From NCBI RefSeq assembly GCF_014075995.1, contig NZ_CP055153.1:4960001-5024000 (forward strand): 64,000 nt of DNA, in the 5' to 3' direction. Of the stretch, positions 47,481 to 55,201 are shown piece by piece. The notes beneath the pieces were generated by a model. The model worked only from the letters and a program-made list of their open reading frames with translations. It had not been told where the DNA came from and did not search any database. The DNA is from Adhaeribacter radiodurans (GTDB taxonomy: Bacteria; Bacteroidota; Bacteroidia; Cytophagales; Hymenobacteraceae). Each line of letters begins with the position of its first letter. Position 1 is the first letter of the stretch. Position numbers and translations under genes: made by a program.

Positions 47481-47924
47481 CTATTTTACAGAGTAACTTA
47501 CAGGATACTGCCCAAATGATTGAATAACCTTGTTTATATCCTGAAAGATAATGTTTTGTACGTTGCTTTTGGCTGTAGCGTACTCCCAATCATAAAAATC
47601 TGTTGCTTTTGTTCCAGCTAAAGCACTTGATTTTAATTGCCATTTCATCCTAATTACTACTAGTCCACTATCTGTCACTGATGAATTAACAATGTATGCA
47701 TAGTTTAAGCGGCTTGTATCTTTAGATCCTGTAGAAATAGTAAAGGAACTAGTATCGCTTTTATCAATACTGTAGCCATTAGCAGCTAAATGTATACCCC
47801 AGGCGGTAAAAGCTTCCGAAGCTGGTAGCCCCGTATTAACCGTAATTGTATTATCCTTTTTGGTTTGCGCAAAAGCATGCAAAGAGAGAAAGAAAACAAA
47901 TAGTAAGGTATAAATTCTTGTCAT
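47481..47924 (-). CDS. Secreted hypothetical protein
   Basis: 147 residues with a signal peptide (MTRIYTLLFVFFLSLHAFAQ). The mature part is Ser/Thr-rich and beta-type (SSFTISTGSKDTSRLNYAYI). It faintly resembles DUF4468-type secreted domains but I cannot assign it. It reads leftward, 36 bp from the SRAP gene, among small phage-like genes, an odd place for an exported protein. Confidence 0.6.
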   Translation of the reverse strand: MTRIYTLLFVFFLSLHAFAQTKKDNTITVNTGLPASEAFTAWGIHLAANGYSIDKSDTSSFTISTGSKDTSRLNYAYIVNSSVTDSGLVVIRMKWQLKSSALAGTKATDFYDWEYATAKSNVQNIIFQDINKVIQSFGQYPVSYSVK

Positions 47925-47939
47925 AGATTGGTAAGATAA

Positions 47940-48188
47940 TTAATTTTTAAATTCTGAAATATCCACAAGATTTAAGTATGGCTCTAATTGGGCTAAGCTT
48001 TTGAATCCTCTTACAGTTTGTATTTCGTTATCTGCTACATGGTACCAGATCTCAGCAAAGAACTTACCCATGTGATAAAGGCAAACAGTGTAATCCCCGC
48101 TGATCCGATCCGCTACAAACTGCCCATGCTCCCAAACCATAGCCTTACGTTGGTCGCTGTTACATTTTATAAAATCATACAATTGCAT
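47940..48188 (-). CDS. Small hypothetical protein
   Basis: 82 residues (MQLYDFIKCNSDQRKAMVWE at the start), soluble, mixed alpha/beta, with a central YTVCLYHMGKFFAEIWYH strand pair. Short proteins of this appearance are common in Bacteroidota mobile regions, but I know no function. Same strand and close spacing as the next two genes suggest one operon. Confidence 0.6.
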   Translation of the reverse strand: MQLYDFIKCNSDQRKAMVWEHGQFVADRISGDYTVCLYHMGKFFAEIWYHVADNEIQTVRGFKSLAQLEPYLNLVDISEFKN

Positions 48189-48203
48189 GCTAAGCAGACA
48201 AAC

Positions 48204-48449
48204 TTACTGCCGGATAGATTCAATCACCTGGGCAATAGCTTGTAATAGGCCTACTTCTACATTAAAATTCTTTAACTCTGATTCATCCACCAGGGCCCGG
48301 TACTCCTGGCTTTCATCTGGTTCAAACAAAATACGTTGTCCATTTACGTTTACCTCTAGCTTGTGGGTGTAGCCGGTTTGTACAATTCGGACAGGAAAAG
48401 TATATTCTTCGCCTTTATAGGTTACTGGTAACTCTAGGTTATCTTCCAT
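48204..48449 (-). CDS. Small hypothetical protein
   Basis: 81 residues starting MEDNLELPVTYKGEEYTFPV, with a beta-rich first half and a helical end. Its first 16 codons have a partial copy at 48911-48961, so the gene was once duplicated. Unrecognised; probably in one operon with its neighbours. Confidence 0.62.
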   Translation of the reverse strand: MEDNLELPVTYKGEEYTFPVRIVQTGYTHKLEVNVNGQRILFEPDESQEYRALVDESELKNFNVEVGLLQAIAQVIESIRQ

Positions 48450-48498
48450 AGACAGAATTTAGCTAATAATGCACAATGTGTAAGATAATCTGCTTCAT

Positions 48499-48888
48499 TT
48501 ATCCCATTATGGATTTAATCCTTTCGTCTAATTTAAAGTTAGAATCTTTGGGAATGTTAACAATAGCGTAGCCACCAAAAACCACTTCCCAATAACCACC
48601 AAGTTCCATAATTTCATCACCAATCATTCTTAATTTAGATTGATCAGTATTAGAATTTAACAGGAATCTACTTGTATAAAAGTCTGATTCTTTCCTAATA
48701 GCTTTTAATACATATGAATTATCCGGCTCTTGTTTCTCTACGACTTGGATAATTGTTCCATAGGTTAAACTTTCTTCCCAGAGGTGATTACTCCTTAATT
48801 CAAATTCAATATCAGAAAGCTGTAGAGCATCCAGAGTACAACTCCAGCCATCCTCAGGATTATATAATTTGATGTTAATTTCTCCCAT
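48499..48888 (-). CDS. Hypothetical protein, possibly DUF4265
   Basis: 129 residues. The layout LTYGTIIQVV ... YVLKAIRKESDFYTSRFLL ... MIGDEIMELGGYWEVVFGGY ... AIVNIPKDS recalls DUF4265 proteins (a G-x-I/V-V strand, a Ser/Arg strand, then a helix and a final V-P segment). The match is by eye and tentative. No signal peptide. Leftward, between two related short sequences. Confidence 0.58.
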   Translation of the reverse strand: MGEINIKLYNPEDGWSCTLDALQLSDIEFELRSNHLWEESLTYGTIIQVVEKQEPDNSYVLKAIRKESDFYTSRFLLNSNTDQSKLRMIGDEIMELGGYWEVVFGGYAIVNIPKDSNFKLDERIKSIMG

Positions 48889-48910
48889 AACAAGAATTGC
48901 ATAATTATTA

Positions 48911-48961
48911 TTAATACGTTTCGCCTTTGTAGGTTACAGTTAATTCTAAGTTATCATCCAT
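48911..48961 (-). pseudogene. Truncated copy of the start of the 48204-48449 gene
   Basis: Read on the minus strand, 16 codons encode MDDNLELTVTYKGETY followed by a stop. The intact gene starts MEDNLELPVTYKGEEY, so 13 of 16 residues agree. It is best explained as the remnant of a tandem duplication whose rest has been lost or replaced by the gene at 48499-48888. Confidence 0.7.
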
Positions 48962-49041
48962 GGAAACTGGAGTAATTAATCTCCTACTTAAGATATTGTT
49001 TTTGAAAAGTAGAATTGAATAATAAGGATATATTACAAAAG

Positions 49042-49698
49042 TTAATAGTATGAGTCAGACCTTACGCGACTAAAGTACTCCTCATCTTGCTCATAAACAT
49101 TATATATACTAAAAAATATATTGTCTTTAAGAAGATATGAATAAATTATTTGGTAATAAGCAATATTAAATGAATCATAAAATTCAAGAACAACCTCTAT
49201 ATTGTCCTGGTAGAGCATATCAAACAAATTTATTTCAATTGTTTCATTTGTTTTGACAATATCAACCAAATTCATAATACTTTGAACATATTTCCGAGGT
49301 GGAATTTGATAAGACTTTGAAATTTGATAAATTCTTGCACTTATATTAATAGCATCTTGTCCAATATTTTGAAACTTTAAAATTATATCTTCTTGGTTAT
49401 AAAGATGTGAACTAGAATTCAGGACTCTAAATCTTGGTTTTTTTTCGATAACATCTTTCTGCATTTGCCATCTATTGACTTTGATTTGTTCTTTTAGAGC
49501 CTTGTAAGTGAGTATTATACCAGCGGCACTAACAATAGAAGCTATGGCCTGTATCCAATCTGTAATAGCGCTTTGTTGTGCATCTTTAATAAGCATTAAG
49601 ATTTCATCAGCAGCGTAAAAAACTAAGCCGGTTAATCCTATACAACCCAACAAAATGAATGCTTCTGTGAGGTGGTCAATAAAATCATCTTTCCTCAT
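49042..49698 (-). CDS. Hypothetical membrane protein
   Basis: 218 residues from the ATG at 49698 (a TTG two codons up is less likely). Two N-terminal membrane helices (AFILLGCIGLTGLVFYAADE and AIASIVSAAGIILTYKALKE) are followed by a basic linker and a cytoplasmic beta-rich domain. Not assigned. It resembles in layout the membrane protein at 43552-44118, although the sequences are not alike. Confidence 0.62.
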   Translation of the reverse strand: MRKDDFIDHLTEAFILLGCIGLTGLVFYAADEILMLIKDAQQSAITDWIQAIASIVSAAGIILTYKALKEQIKVNRWQMQKDVIEKKPRFRVLNSSSHLYNQEDIILKFQNIGQDAINISARIYQISKSYQIPPRKYVQSIMNLVDIVKTNETIEINLFDMLYQDNIEVVLEFYDSFNIAYYQIIYSYLLKDNIFFSIYNVYEQDEEYFSRVRSDSYY

Positions 49699-49801
49699 TA
49701 CCAAGACTTTATCAAAGATTTAATAGTGTCGAAAGTGCAAGAAGTGCAAGGGTGTTTTACTTCTTTCCGTAAACCCTATCCGCTACGTCATCAATTAATT
49801 G

Positions 49802-50002
49802 CTAGCGAATTGCGGGATATGCCCTTAAGCTTGGTTTATAATAACTTATTCTTCTGCCCTTACCTTTCTCCCTCCGGAACTTAATATATCCTTCTCCGCA
49901 GCAATATTTAAGATAGCCGTTATTTGTTTCACCTATAATTTTTAGTACCTCCTGACGAGAAACCCACAAGTGCGAATCTAATTGCTCTGGATCTGTTATC
50001 AT
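49802..50002 (-). CDS. Small HTH-type protein
   Basis: 66 residues. HLWVSRQEVLKIIGETNNGY and a basic wing (FRREKGKGRRISYYKPSLRA) suggest a small DNA-binding protein of the same general kind as the next gene, whose C-terminus also ends in YY-x-PSL-x-AY. It belongs to the leftward row of regulators in the island's right end. Confidence 0.58.
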   Translation of the reverse strand: MITDPEQLDSHLWVSRQEVLKIIGETNNGYLKYCCGEGYIKFRREKGKGRRISYYKPSLRAYPAIR

Positions 50003-50110
50003 ATAAGTAAGGTTTAAGCCTTACCAATATAATAAATTATATTATTTGATATTACGATATTAAATAGTATAAACGGGCTGCAAAGGTAGTTGTTTTAAGG
50101 CTAATGAGGG

Positions 50111-50419
50111 TCATTCGGATATCCTCTTTAGCCGGTCTTGTTTAATCTCAGGTTTGATATGAAGTTTATCAATGTAAGCTTCCAGGCTGGGTAGGTAGTA
50201 ATCTACTTTTTTACCCGTTTTGCGGTATTCAATCAAGCCTTGGTTACGTTTAGAAATTAAGGTAGCATTATCTTTGATATTCAAGAACTCCAAAGCTTCT
50301 TTTGGCTTTAACCAGTTCTTATAGTTAGGCCTTAACTTTAGAAGTGATATCTCTTGTCTTAAATTGTTAACCTCGTTTTGTAAGGCCACAAATTCTTCTC
50401 TAGAGGGCACATCTGGCAT
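50111..50419 (-). CDS. HTH protein with coiled-coil N-terminus
   Basis: 102 residues. A short coiled coil (about 8-28, EFVALQNEVNNLRQEISLLK) is followed by an excisionase-type HTH (WLKPKEALEFLNIKDNATLI, then YRKTGKKVDYYLPSLEAYID). Such proteins are widespread in Bacteroidota mobile elements as regulators or excision factors. The tail motif YYLPSLEAY recurs as YYKPSLRAY in the neighbouring 66-residue protein, indicating a shared origin. Confidence 0.72.
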   Translation of the reverse strand: MPDVPSREEFVALQNEVNNLRQEISLLKLRPNYKNWLKPKEALEFLNIKDNATLISKRNQGLIEYRKTGKKVDYYLPSLEAYIDKLHIKPEIKQDRLKRISE

Positions 50420-50498
50420 GATTAAATAATTTGGTGATTCAAACTTTAATAAGGTAAGCTTCCCTTCGAGAGCTAACGCGATTGATATTTTATATAAA

Positions 50499-50714
50499 CT
50501 AGATATCTACATTCTGATAATTACGTTTAATGTAAGAAATCAACTCCGCTAGCTCTATTCTATACTCTCCTCCAAAAGCGAACATTCTAAGGTGTCTGTG
50601 GTCAGTTGTTGCTAACTTTCCATATTTCCTTACTGTTCTTTCATCCACACTTAACAGATCAGCTACTTGTTCCACCGTTAAAGCAAATTTATCAGGTAAC
50701 TGAATCGTTATCAT
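50499..50714 (-). CDS. Excisionase-family HTH protein
   Basis: 71 residues. The HTH (FALTVEQVADLLSVDERTVR followed by KY and the wing FGGEYRIELAELISYI) is typical of MerR-like/excisionase domains. It lies 9 bp downstream of the XRE repressor gene and is probably co-transcribed with it. Confidence 0.78.
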   Translation of the reverse strand: MITIQLPDKFALTVEQVADLLSVDERTVRKYGKLATTDHRHLRMFAFGGEYRIELAELISYIKRNYQNVDI

Positions 50715-50723
50715 AAAATAAAA

Positions 50724-51071
50724 CTACTCAATTTTTATATTATTGTTCCTTAACAGATCCAAGTAAGTATTAGATTTAGCTCGTTCTAATTCTAATAGCT
50801 TCCAACAATTAGCCGCTTCTAGGCTATTCTGAGGCATTGATTCAACTTTTAGCATCTCCCCTACTCCGCAGGCTAACCAATTACCGTCTAGTTCAGGAAA
50901 GGCGTTTAAAAGCTTGATAAATCCCTCTAATGTAGGTAAAGCCTTATCATTCTCGACGTATGAGATTTGCCCTTTGTTTGTCCCTATAATTCTGCCAAGC
51001 TCCTCCCCACTTAACTTTTTTGCCTTTCTATAATGTTTTAACCTCTTTCCAAAGGTGGTTAGTTCTTCCAT
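50724..51071 (-). CDS. XRE-family transcriptional regulator
   Basis: 115 residues. A Cro/CI-type HTH occupies about 7-60 (FGKRLKHYRKAKKLSGEELG, then GTNKGQISYVENDKALPTLE). The C-terminal 45 residues are helical and may dimerise; there is no peptidase domain. It is divergent from the S24 gene at 51220, with operator-like repeats between, so it is likely the DNA-binding half of the island's lysis-lysogeny-like switch. Confidence 0.85.
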   Translation of the reverse strand: MEELTTFGKRLKHYRKAKKLSGEELGRIIGTNKGQISYVENDKALPTLEGFIKLLNAFPELDGNWLACGVGEMLKVESMPQNSLEAANCWKLLELERAKSNTYLDLLRNNNIKIE

Positions 51072-51090
51072 AAATAACTAATCAAAAATA

Positions 51091-51174
51091 AGTACGTTAT
51101 TTTATAACTTTTATTTGCATAGTTCGTTATTAAACTATATATTTGTTCTATTAATACGAACTTATACAAATATA
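51091..51174. promoter_or_regulatory. Operator-like repeats and face-to-face promoters of the XRE/S24 switch
   Basis: Three related 10-base sites lie here: AGTACGTTAT (51091-51100), AGTTCGTTAT (51121-51130) and AATACGAACT (51152-51161, inverted). TATATTTG boxes occur on the plus strand at 51138-51145 and on the minus strand at 51174-51167. The plus-strand box has a TTTG exactly 20 bases upstream (51114-51117). The sites overlap the promoters, as expected for repressor operators. Confidence 0.62.
51114..51145 (+). promoter_or_regulatory. Promoter of the S24 gene (Bacteroidota type)
   Basis: TTTG (51114-51117), 20 bases, TATATTTG (51138-51145). Transcription would start near 51152, giving a leader of about 70 bases before the ATG at 51220. 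Confidence 0.7.
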
Positions 51175-51219
51175 GTTCTTTTTATCAAAACTAAAAGTTA
51201 CAATTTAAAAATAATTACC

Positions 51220-51603
51220 ATGGAAAGCTTAATCGTATCTCCAAGTAAATTACCCAGTTTAGCAAGGGGTATTTTCCTAGAACGAAATGACAACTTCAAT
51301 GAACAGGATCCTGAGGCTGAATATATTATCAAGCATCGAGGTGATAGTATGCTTCCTTTCATAGGTCCTGGTGATCATCTGAAGGTTAGAATGCAAAAGC
51401 CGGATAGTTGGATTCAGTTCGGGTGTTCTTATTTGATTTTCACCTCACAATTGGCCTTTGTTGCCAGAATTTACAAAGGTTCTACTCCTGATAAGTGGCT
51501 ATTAAAAAGAGATAATAGTGAACACTATAACGATCAAGAAATTGATAAAAGCCTAGTCAAAGGGTTATTTATAATCACTCAAATTCTTAAGACCATTTGC
51601 TAA
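51220..51603 (+). CDS. S24-family peptidase-like protein (LexA/CI C-terminal type)
   Basis: 127 residues from the ATG at 51220; upstream starts would include the promoter. There is no HTH. The S24 core has the nucleophile Ser in KHRGDSMLPFIGPGDHL and a Lys candidate in VARIYKGSTPDKWLL. CI/LexA proteins use these residues for self-cleavage on RecA-ssDNA filaments. A stand-alone S24 domain opposite a stand-alone XRE domain suggests a two-part repressor in which the S24 protein controls the DNA-binding one; that link is inferred. Confidence 0.82.
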   Translation: MESLIVSPSKLPSLARGIFLERNDNFNEQDPEAEYIIKHRGDSMLPFIGPGDHLKVRMQKPDSWIQFGCSYLIFTSQLAFVARIYKGSTPDKWLLKRDNSEHYNDQEIDKSLVKGLFIITQILKTIC

Positions 51604-51677
51604 GCAAAACTAGCAAGTAAATACATATCCATCATTCTAATGATTATTCATTTTAATTAAACTTAAAACCTACATCC

Positions 51678-52253
51678 ATGAAAACCACAACAGTAAACCC
51701 AGCACAAGATTCATTGCGAGAAGAATTACGTAAAATTGCATTAGAAGCATTTGAGAATGATGCTATTGATGCAATTAGCCTGAAAGCCGCTTTAAAGCTT
51801 AGTTACCGGGAAGATGCGCTACAGCCTCAAACCATGCTTAGAAATAACATTTCGGAGGTGGAATTTCACTTAAACCGCATGAAAGAAAAAATCCAAAAGG
51901 CAGAAGAAATTAAATCTCAACCAGGCGCGGAACTTAATGATAAATTTATATTTAATCATTTGGATGAGCCCTTTGATGTTAGACCTATACTTGGGTTAAT
52001 AGACATGTTCGGGATAGAAAGTCTGATAAGTACTTTGGATTCTGTTATGCATTCTTATATATTTTACACTCCATCGGAAGACTTTGGCAAAAGTACAAAA
52101 AGCGACTTTTCTACTTTGCGAGAGGTGCGAAACGCTTTTATGCGAGCTACCAACAAGATTGAAATGGAAAGTTGGCTTCAAAGCCGTACTGATGAACAAA
52201 AGGAAGCAGCTAAATTAGAATTCAATCATCGTTACTTTAGAAAGGCCAGTTAA
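51678..52253 (+). CDS. Hypothetical helical protein
   Basis: 191 residues, soluble and mostly helical, with a coiled-coil stretch (FHLNRMKEKIQKAEEIKSQP). Unrecognised. It lies between the S24 gene and the next small gene, four bases from the latter, in the rightmost transcription unit of the island. Confidence 0.62.
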   Translation: MKTTTVNPAQDSLREELRKIALEAFENDAIDAISLKAALKLSYREDALQPQTMLRNNISEVEFHLNRMKEKIQKAEEIKSQPGAELNDKFIFNHLDEPFDVRPILGLIDMFGIESLISTLDSVMHSYIFYTPSEDFGKSTKSDFSTLREVRNAFMRATNKIEMESWLQSRTDEQKEAAKLEFNHRYFRKAS

Positions 52254-52257
52254 TCCA

Positions 52258-52491
52258 ATGCAAATTATCGCCGAAGATGAGAACCGGATCACATACCTAG
52301 ATAGTGTGGAAGGCTGGCCGGTTCGCTTTTACAAAGACAAGGAATCAAACCAACTGTACGTTAACTCCTACGATATGGCCCGGGTATTGGGATATGAGAA
52401 CGCCCGCGAGCTACTTAGTTCTGACGATACTTTAGACCAAATCCTACAGCATCAGAAAGAACATCCGGAAGAACCCTTTTTTATGAAATAA
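52258..52491 (+). CDS. Small protein, partial Bro-N/antirepressor-like
   Basis: 77 residues. The segment GWPVRFYKDKESNQLYVNSY followed by DMARVLGYENARELL recalls the N-terminal DNA-binding half of BRO/Ant-type antirepressors, but the protein ends before a full domain. It follows the previous gene by four bases. Assignment is tentative. Confidence 0.55.
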   Translation: MQIIAEDENRITYLDSVEGWPVRFYKDKESNQLYVNSYDMARVLGYENARELLSSDDTLDQILQHQKEHPEEPFFMK

Positions 52492-52492
52492 T

Positions 52493-52585
52493 ATGTCAGT
52501 AAGCGTTGTAAGCACTTACCCTAAAGTAAGTACTTCAAGATGGATGCGATTGAAAGAAGATAATGCGAGGAAAGGTAAGGATTAA
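52493..52585 (+). CDS. Possible 30-residue peptide
   Basis: A short frame starts one base after the previous stop codon and encodes a basic peptide (MSVSVVSTYPKVSTSRWMRL...KGKD). The tight spacing would allow coupled translation. With no homology visible this is a low-confidence gene. Confidence 0.3.
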   Translation: MSVSVVSTYPKVSTSRWMRLKEDNARKGKD

Positions 52586-52591
52586 GAGCAG

Positions 52592-52614
52592 TTGTGTGCA
52601 AATCGTGTGCAAAT
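52592..52614 (+). repeat. Right arm-type direct repeats
   Basis: Two tandem copies of a TGTGCAAAT motif (TTGTGTGCAAATCGTGTGCA) lie 83 bases inside the right att core, matching 25430-25452 in sequence and orientation. Probable integrase arm sites. Confidence 0.6.
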
Positions 52615-52696
52615 AATAATTTAACTTGTAAAATACTATACATATCAAGCTGATTTACAATTGTTTACAATAACAATTAAATTATTATTCTTATGT

Positions 52697-52705
52697 AGTA
52701 GTGGC
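52697..52705. other. Right attachment-site core (att)
   Basis: AGTAGTGGC, the second copy of the 9-bp core at 25298-25306. Immediately beyond it the host gene continues (codons for D-A-T-T read leftward). Inside it the island supplies the codon ACA and a premature TAA. Confidence 0.85.
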
Positions 52706-53794
52706 GTCGGAATACTTCCAATCTGCCAGGTTAAAAGTTTTGGCGCTGGTGTTATAAATTTCAAAGTACTCGCTTTCTGGTAAACCTACGGCTGGCGAGT
52801 AATCGGCCAAAATTTCGGTAATACGTACGTCGCCGGGCAGCGCTATTACAGGCCGCAAATACGTAAAAGCACGATTCTCTGGCCCCGTTTGTGCATTTGC
52901 ATATAAATCGCGGACGTTATTTACAGTTAAAGTATTGGTGCCATTGATAAATTCATCGGCAAAAGTAAGATGCACCAAACTTGTATTGCTGACATCTTGA
53001 GTAACGGTAAGCGGATGTACATTGGCAGGGCCGATTGTATAATTATTAGTTGTTTCTGCTGAAGTTCGTTCTACAGCTTCGCTGAAAGTTACGTCTACTG
53101 TCTGAGAACCCGTTCGATTGATAGTTAACAAAGAAGGAGCTTTAGTATCGCGGATACGGATATCGTCGAAGAAAAACTTTTTAGCATTTGCCGAAGAGTA
53201 CTTTACTAAAATCCCGAAAAAAGCTGCTTTTTTGTAGGTGTTATCGGTAGTAGTGCCTTGCAAGGTATAATTCGAACCCTTACCCGAAAAGTCAGCGGCC
53301 AATTGCCATTCGCCTGCTACATTGCGGTTTACTTTTACTCTTACGGTGTTTAAGGTACTACTAGCAACTGTTTTATCTACTCCATTAATAATATTTACCG
53401 GCGTTTTACCCGCATCTTTCCTAAATAGACTCACTTCATCGGCGGTACCGCCAATACGCACAAAATATCCACTGTTTTTACCAAGTAAATTAGTAGAATC
53501 TGATAATAAATAAACATCGGCGTAATTGCTGGCAGAGGTAGCAAAGTTAAGCTGTAACCAAAATTCCCAGGATACATCTACGGCCGACTGCGAAGCGGTA
53601 GTGAGTTGTAATTGCGTACCCGTTACTGCTGGCCCATTGCTTTGTAGCTGATGTGCCGGGTTTACTATAAAAGATTCGACCTTGCCTTGCCATACCGGAT
53701 TTTGGGAAAAATTTCCGTCTGTAAAATCCTCCTGCAACTGCGCAAAGCTGATAAATCTGTAAAATAATAAAAAGAAAAGTAAAATTTTTCGCAT
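52697..53794 (-). pseudogene. 5' part of the split lamin-tail-domain secreted protein
   Basis: 366 codons of host sequence beginning with a signal peptide (MRKILLFFLLFYRFISFAQL). A concanavalin-type or jelly-roll region (about 20-210), an Ig-like segment and the first half of a lamin-tail domain (EILADYSPAVGLPESEYFEI, NTSAKTFNLADWKYSDATT) follow. The frame ends at a TAA supplied by the island three bases beyond the core. Joined to 23801-25306 it gives an intact protein of about 864 residues with a C-terminal sorting-type domain. Confidence 0.9.
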
Positions 53795-53940
53795 TAAAAG
53801 CAGTTAGTCTTGAAAAATATATTTTATTTGCGCCTCGTTTTGAAAATAGTTTTAATTATAACCAGCTGTTATTTAAGTTAAAACCGGTTTTCAGCAACGT
53901 ATAGCTAACATTTTTTATTTTTTTTAATTCAATTAAACCC

Positions 53941-54930
53941 ATGAAAGTAGCAGTAGTAGGTGCCACCGGCCTGGTAGGCGGTGAAATCCTGAAAGTTTTG
54001 GAGGAACGTAACTTCCCCGTTGATGAAGTATTATTAGTTGCTTCCGAAAAATCAATCGGCACCAAGAAAACTTTTAAGGGTAAGGAACTGACTGTTATTG
54101 GTGTAAAAGAAGCCATTGCTGCTAAACCCGAGATTGCTATTTTTTCGGCGGGTGGTAGTACTTCTTTAGCTGAGGCTCCCAATTTTGCGGCGGCCGGTAT
54201 TACGGTTATTGATAATTCCTCGGCCTGGCGGATGGACCCGACCAAAAAACTGGTAGTACCCGAAATTAACGCTCAGGAATTAACCAAAGATGACAAAATA
54301 ATTGCGAACCCTAATTGCTCTACTATTCAAATGGTAGTAGCTTTAAATGAGTTACATAAAAGTTTTAAAATTAAGCGAATTGTGGTTTCTACGTACCAGT
54401 CGGTAACTGGTACCGGAAAAAAAGCCGTAGATCAGCTTATGAATGAGCGCGCCGGGAAAGAAGGCGATATGGCTTACCCGTATAAAATTGATTTAAACGT
54501 GATCCCGCATATTGATGTGTTTACGGAAAATGGCTATACCAAAGAAGAAATGAAGATGGTAAAAGAAACCAAAAAAATCTTCGGTGACGATAGCGTAAAA
54601 GTAACCGCTACAACTGTGCGCATTCCGGTAATGGGCGGTCACTCCGAATCGGTGAACGTAGAATTTGAGAAAGATTTTACTTTAGACGAAGTGTATGCTA
54701 TTCTGGAAAAAACGCCTGGTGTAGTAGTAGTTGACGATGTTAAAAACTTAAAATACCCTATGCCGCAAGATGCGCACCAGAAAGATGAAGTATTTGTGGG
54801 ACGTATCCGGTTAGATGAAACCCAGGAACGTACTTTAAATATGTGGATTGTAGCAGATAATTTACGTAAAGGCGCGGCTACCAATGCCGTACAGATTGCG
54901 GAGTATTTGCTCACCCACGACTTGGTATAA
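53941..54930 (+). CDS. asd: Aspartate-semialdehyde dehydrogenase
   Basis: Reduces aspartyl phosphate to aspartate semialdehyde, the branch step to Lys, Thr, Met and diaminopimelate. 329 residues. The NADP loop is VAVVGATGLVGGEILKVL, the catalytic Cys126 is in NPNCSTIQMVVAL and the His is in RIPVMGGHSESV. The start is the first ATG, 146 bp from the split gene's start on the other side. A good terminator follows at 54954-54988. Confidence 0.96.
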   Translation: MKVAVVGATGLVGGEILKVLEERNFPVDEVLLVASEKSIGTKKTFKGKELTVIGVKEAIAAKPEIAIFSAGGSTSLAEAPNFAAAGITVIDNSSAWRMDPTKKLVVPEINAQELTKDDKIIANPNCSTIQMVVALNELHKSFKIKRIVVSTYQSVTGTGKKAVDQLMNERAGKEGDMAYPYKIDLNVIPHIDVFTENGYTKEEMKMVKETKKIFGDDSVKVTATTVRIPVMGGHSESVNVEFEKDFTLDEVYAILEKTPGVVVVDDVKNLKYPMPQDAHQKDEVFVGRIRLDETQERTLNMWIVADNLRKGAATNAVQIAEYLLTHDLV

Positions 54931-54953
54931 TAGTAGCTTTTCACAAACAAATA

Positions 54954-54988
54954 AAAGCCTCAACCGAAACGTTGGGGCTTTATTTTTT
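54954..54988 (+). terminator. Terminator after asd
   Basis: An 11-bp stem with one G-T pair (AAAGCCTCAAC at 54954-54964 with GTTGGGGCTTT at 54971-54981), a 6-base loop, and then ATTTTTT. Confidence 0.85.
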
Positions 54989-55201
54989 CTGAATCGCGGA
55001 TTTTAAGGATCTCTCGGATTATTCTGATTCTATTTTGCCATAAAAAAGCTGAAGTTTAAAAGGAACTGAACTAAAGAATAAGATTTAGCTCGTTTTGAAA
55101 CTCCTTGCCTAAGAAAAGTAATGATTGGGAGAGATGGATTTTTTCGCAGATTCCTTGCTGTTAAAATAATCTGTAAGATTAGTGAAAACTTGCGATTTCG
55201 G

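Larger units (their letters stand above)
25298..52705. mobile_element. Integrated genomic island, phage-satellite-like, about 27.4 kb
   Basis: Bounded by the 9-bp core and by TGTGTGCAAA-type repeats inside each end, with a tyrosine recombinase gene next to the left end reading inward. The contents are integrase, HTH/Xis-like genes, a nuclease, RepA-like ATPase, DUF6371 primase-like protein, tape measure protein, terminase small-subunit-type genes, cargo (type IX-secreted, RHS and DUF3800 proteins), an SRAP protein, many small unknown genes and an XRE/S24 switch. No capsid, portal, large terminase or relaxase is seen. I infer a satellite or a heavily reduced prophage rather than a complete phage or conjugative element. 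Confidence 0.9.

Noticed and set aside
49672-49884. 70-codon plus-strand frame between two minus-strand genes
   Set aside because: It overlaps the starts or ends of both neighbours and its product looks random; the small HTH protein on the other strand is better supported.
25298-52705. Conjugative element or ICE
   Set aside because: No relaxase, coupling protein or type IV secretion gene is seen; replication and terminase-type genes point to a phage-related element.
25298-52705. Complete prophage
   Set aside because: Large terminase, portal, capsid, most tail genes and lysis genes are all absent from a 27-kb element with both ends in place.
53856-54245. Open frame of 129 codons on the minus strand over the start of asd
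   Set aside because: It lies in the complementary strand of asd, a certain gene, and its product has no recognisable features.
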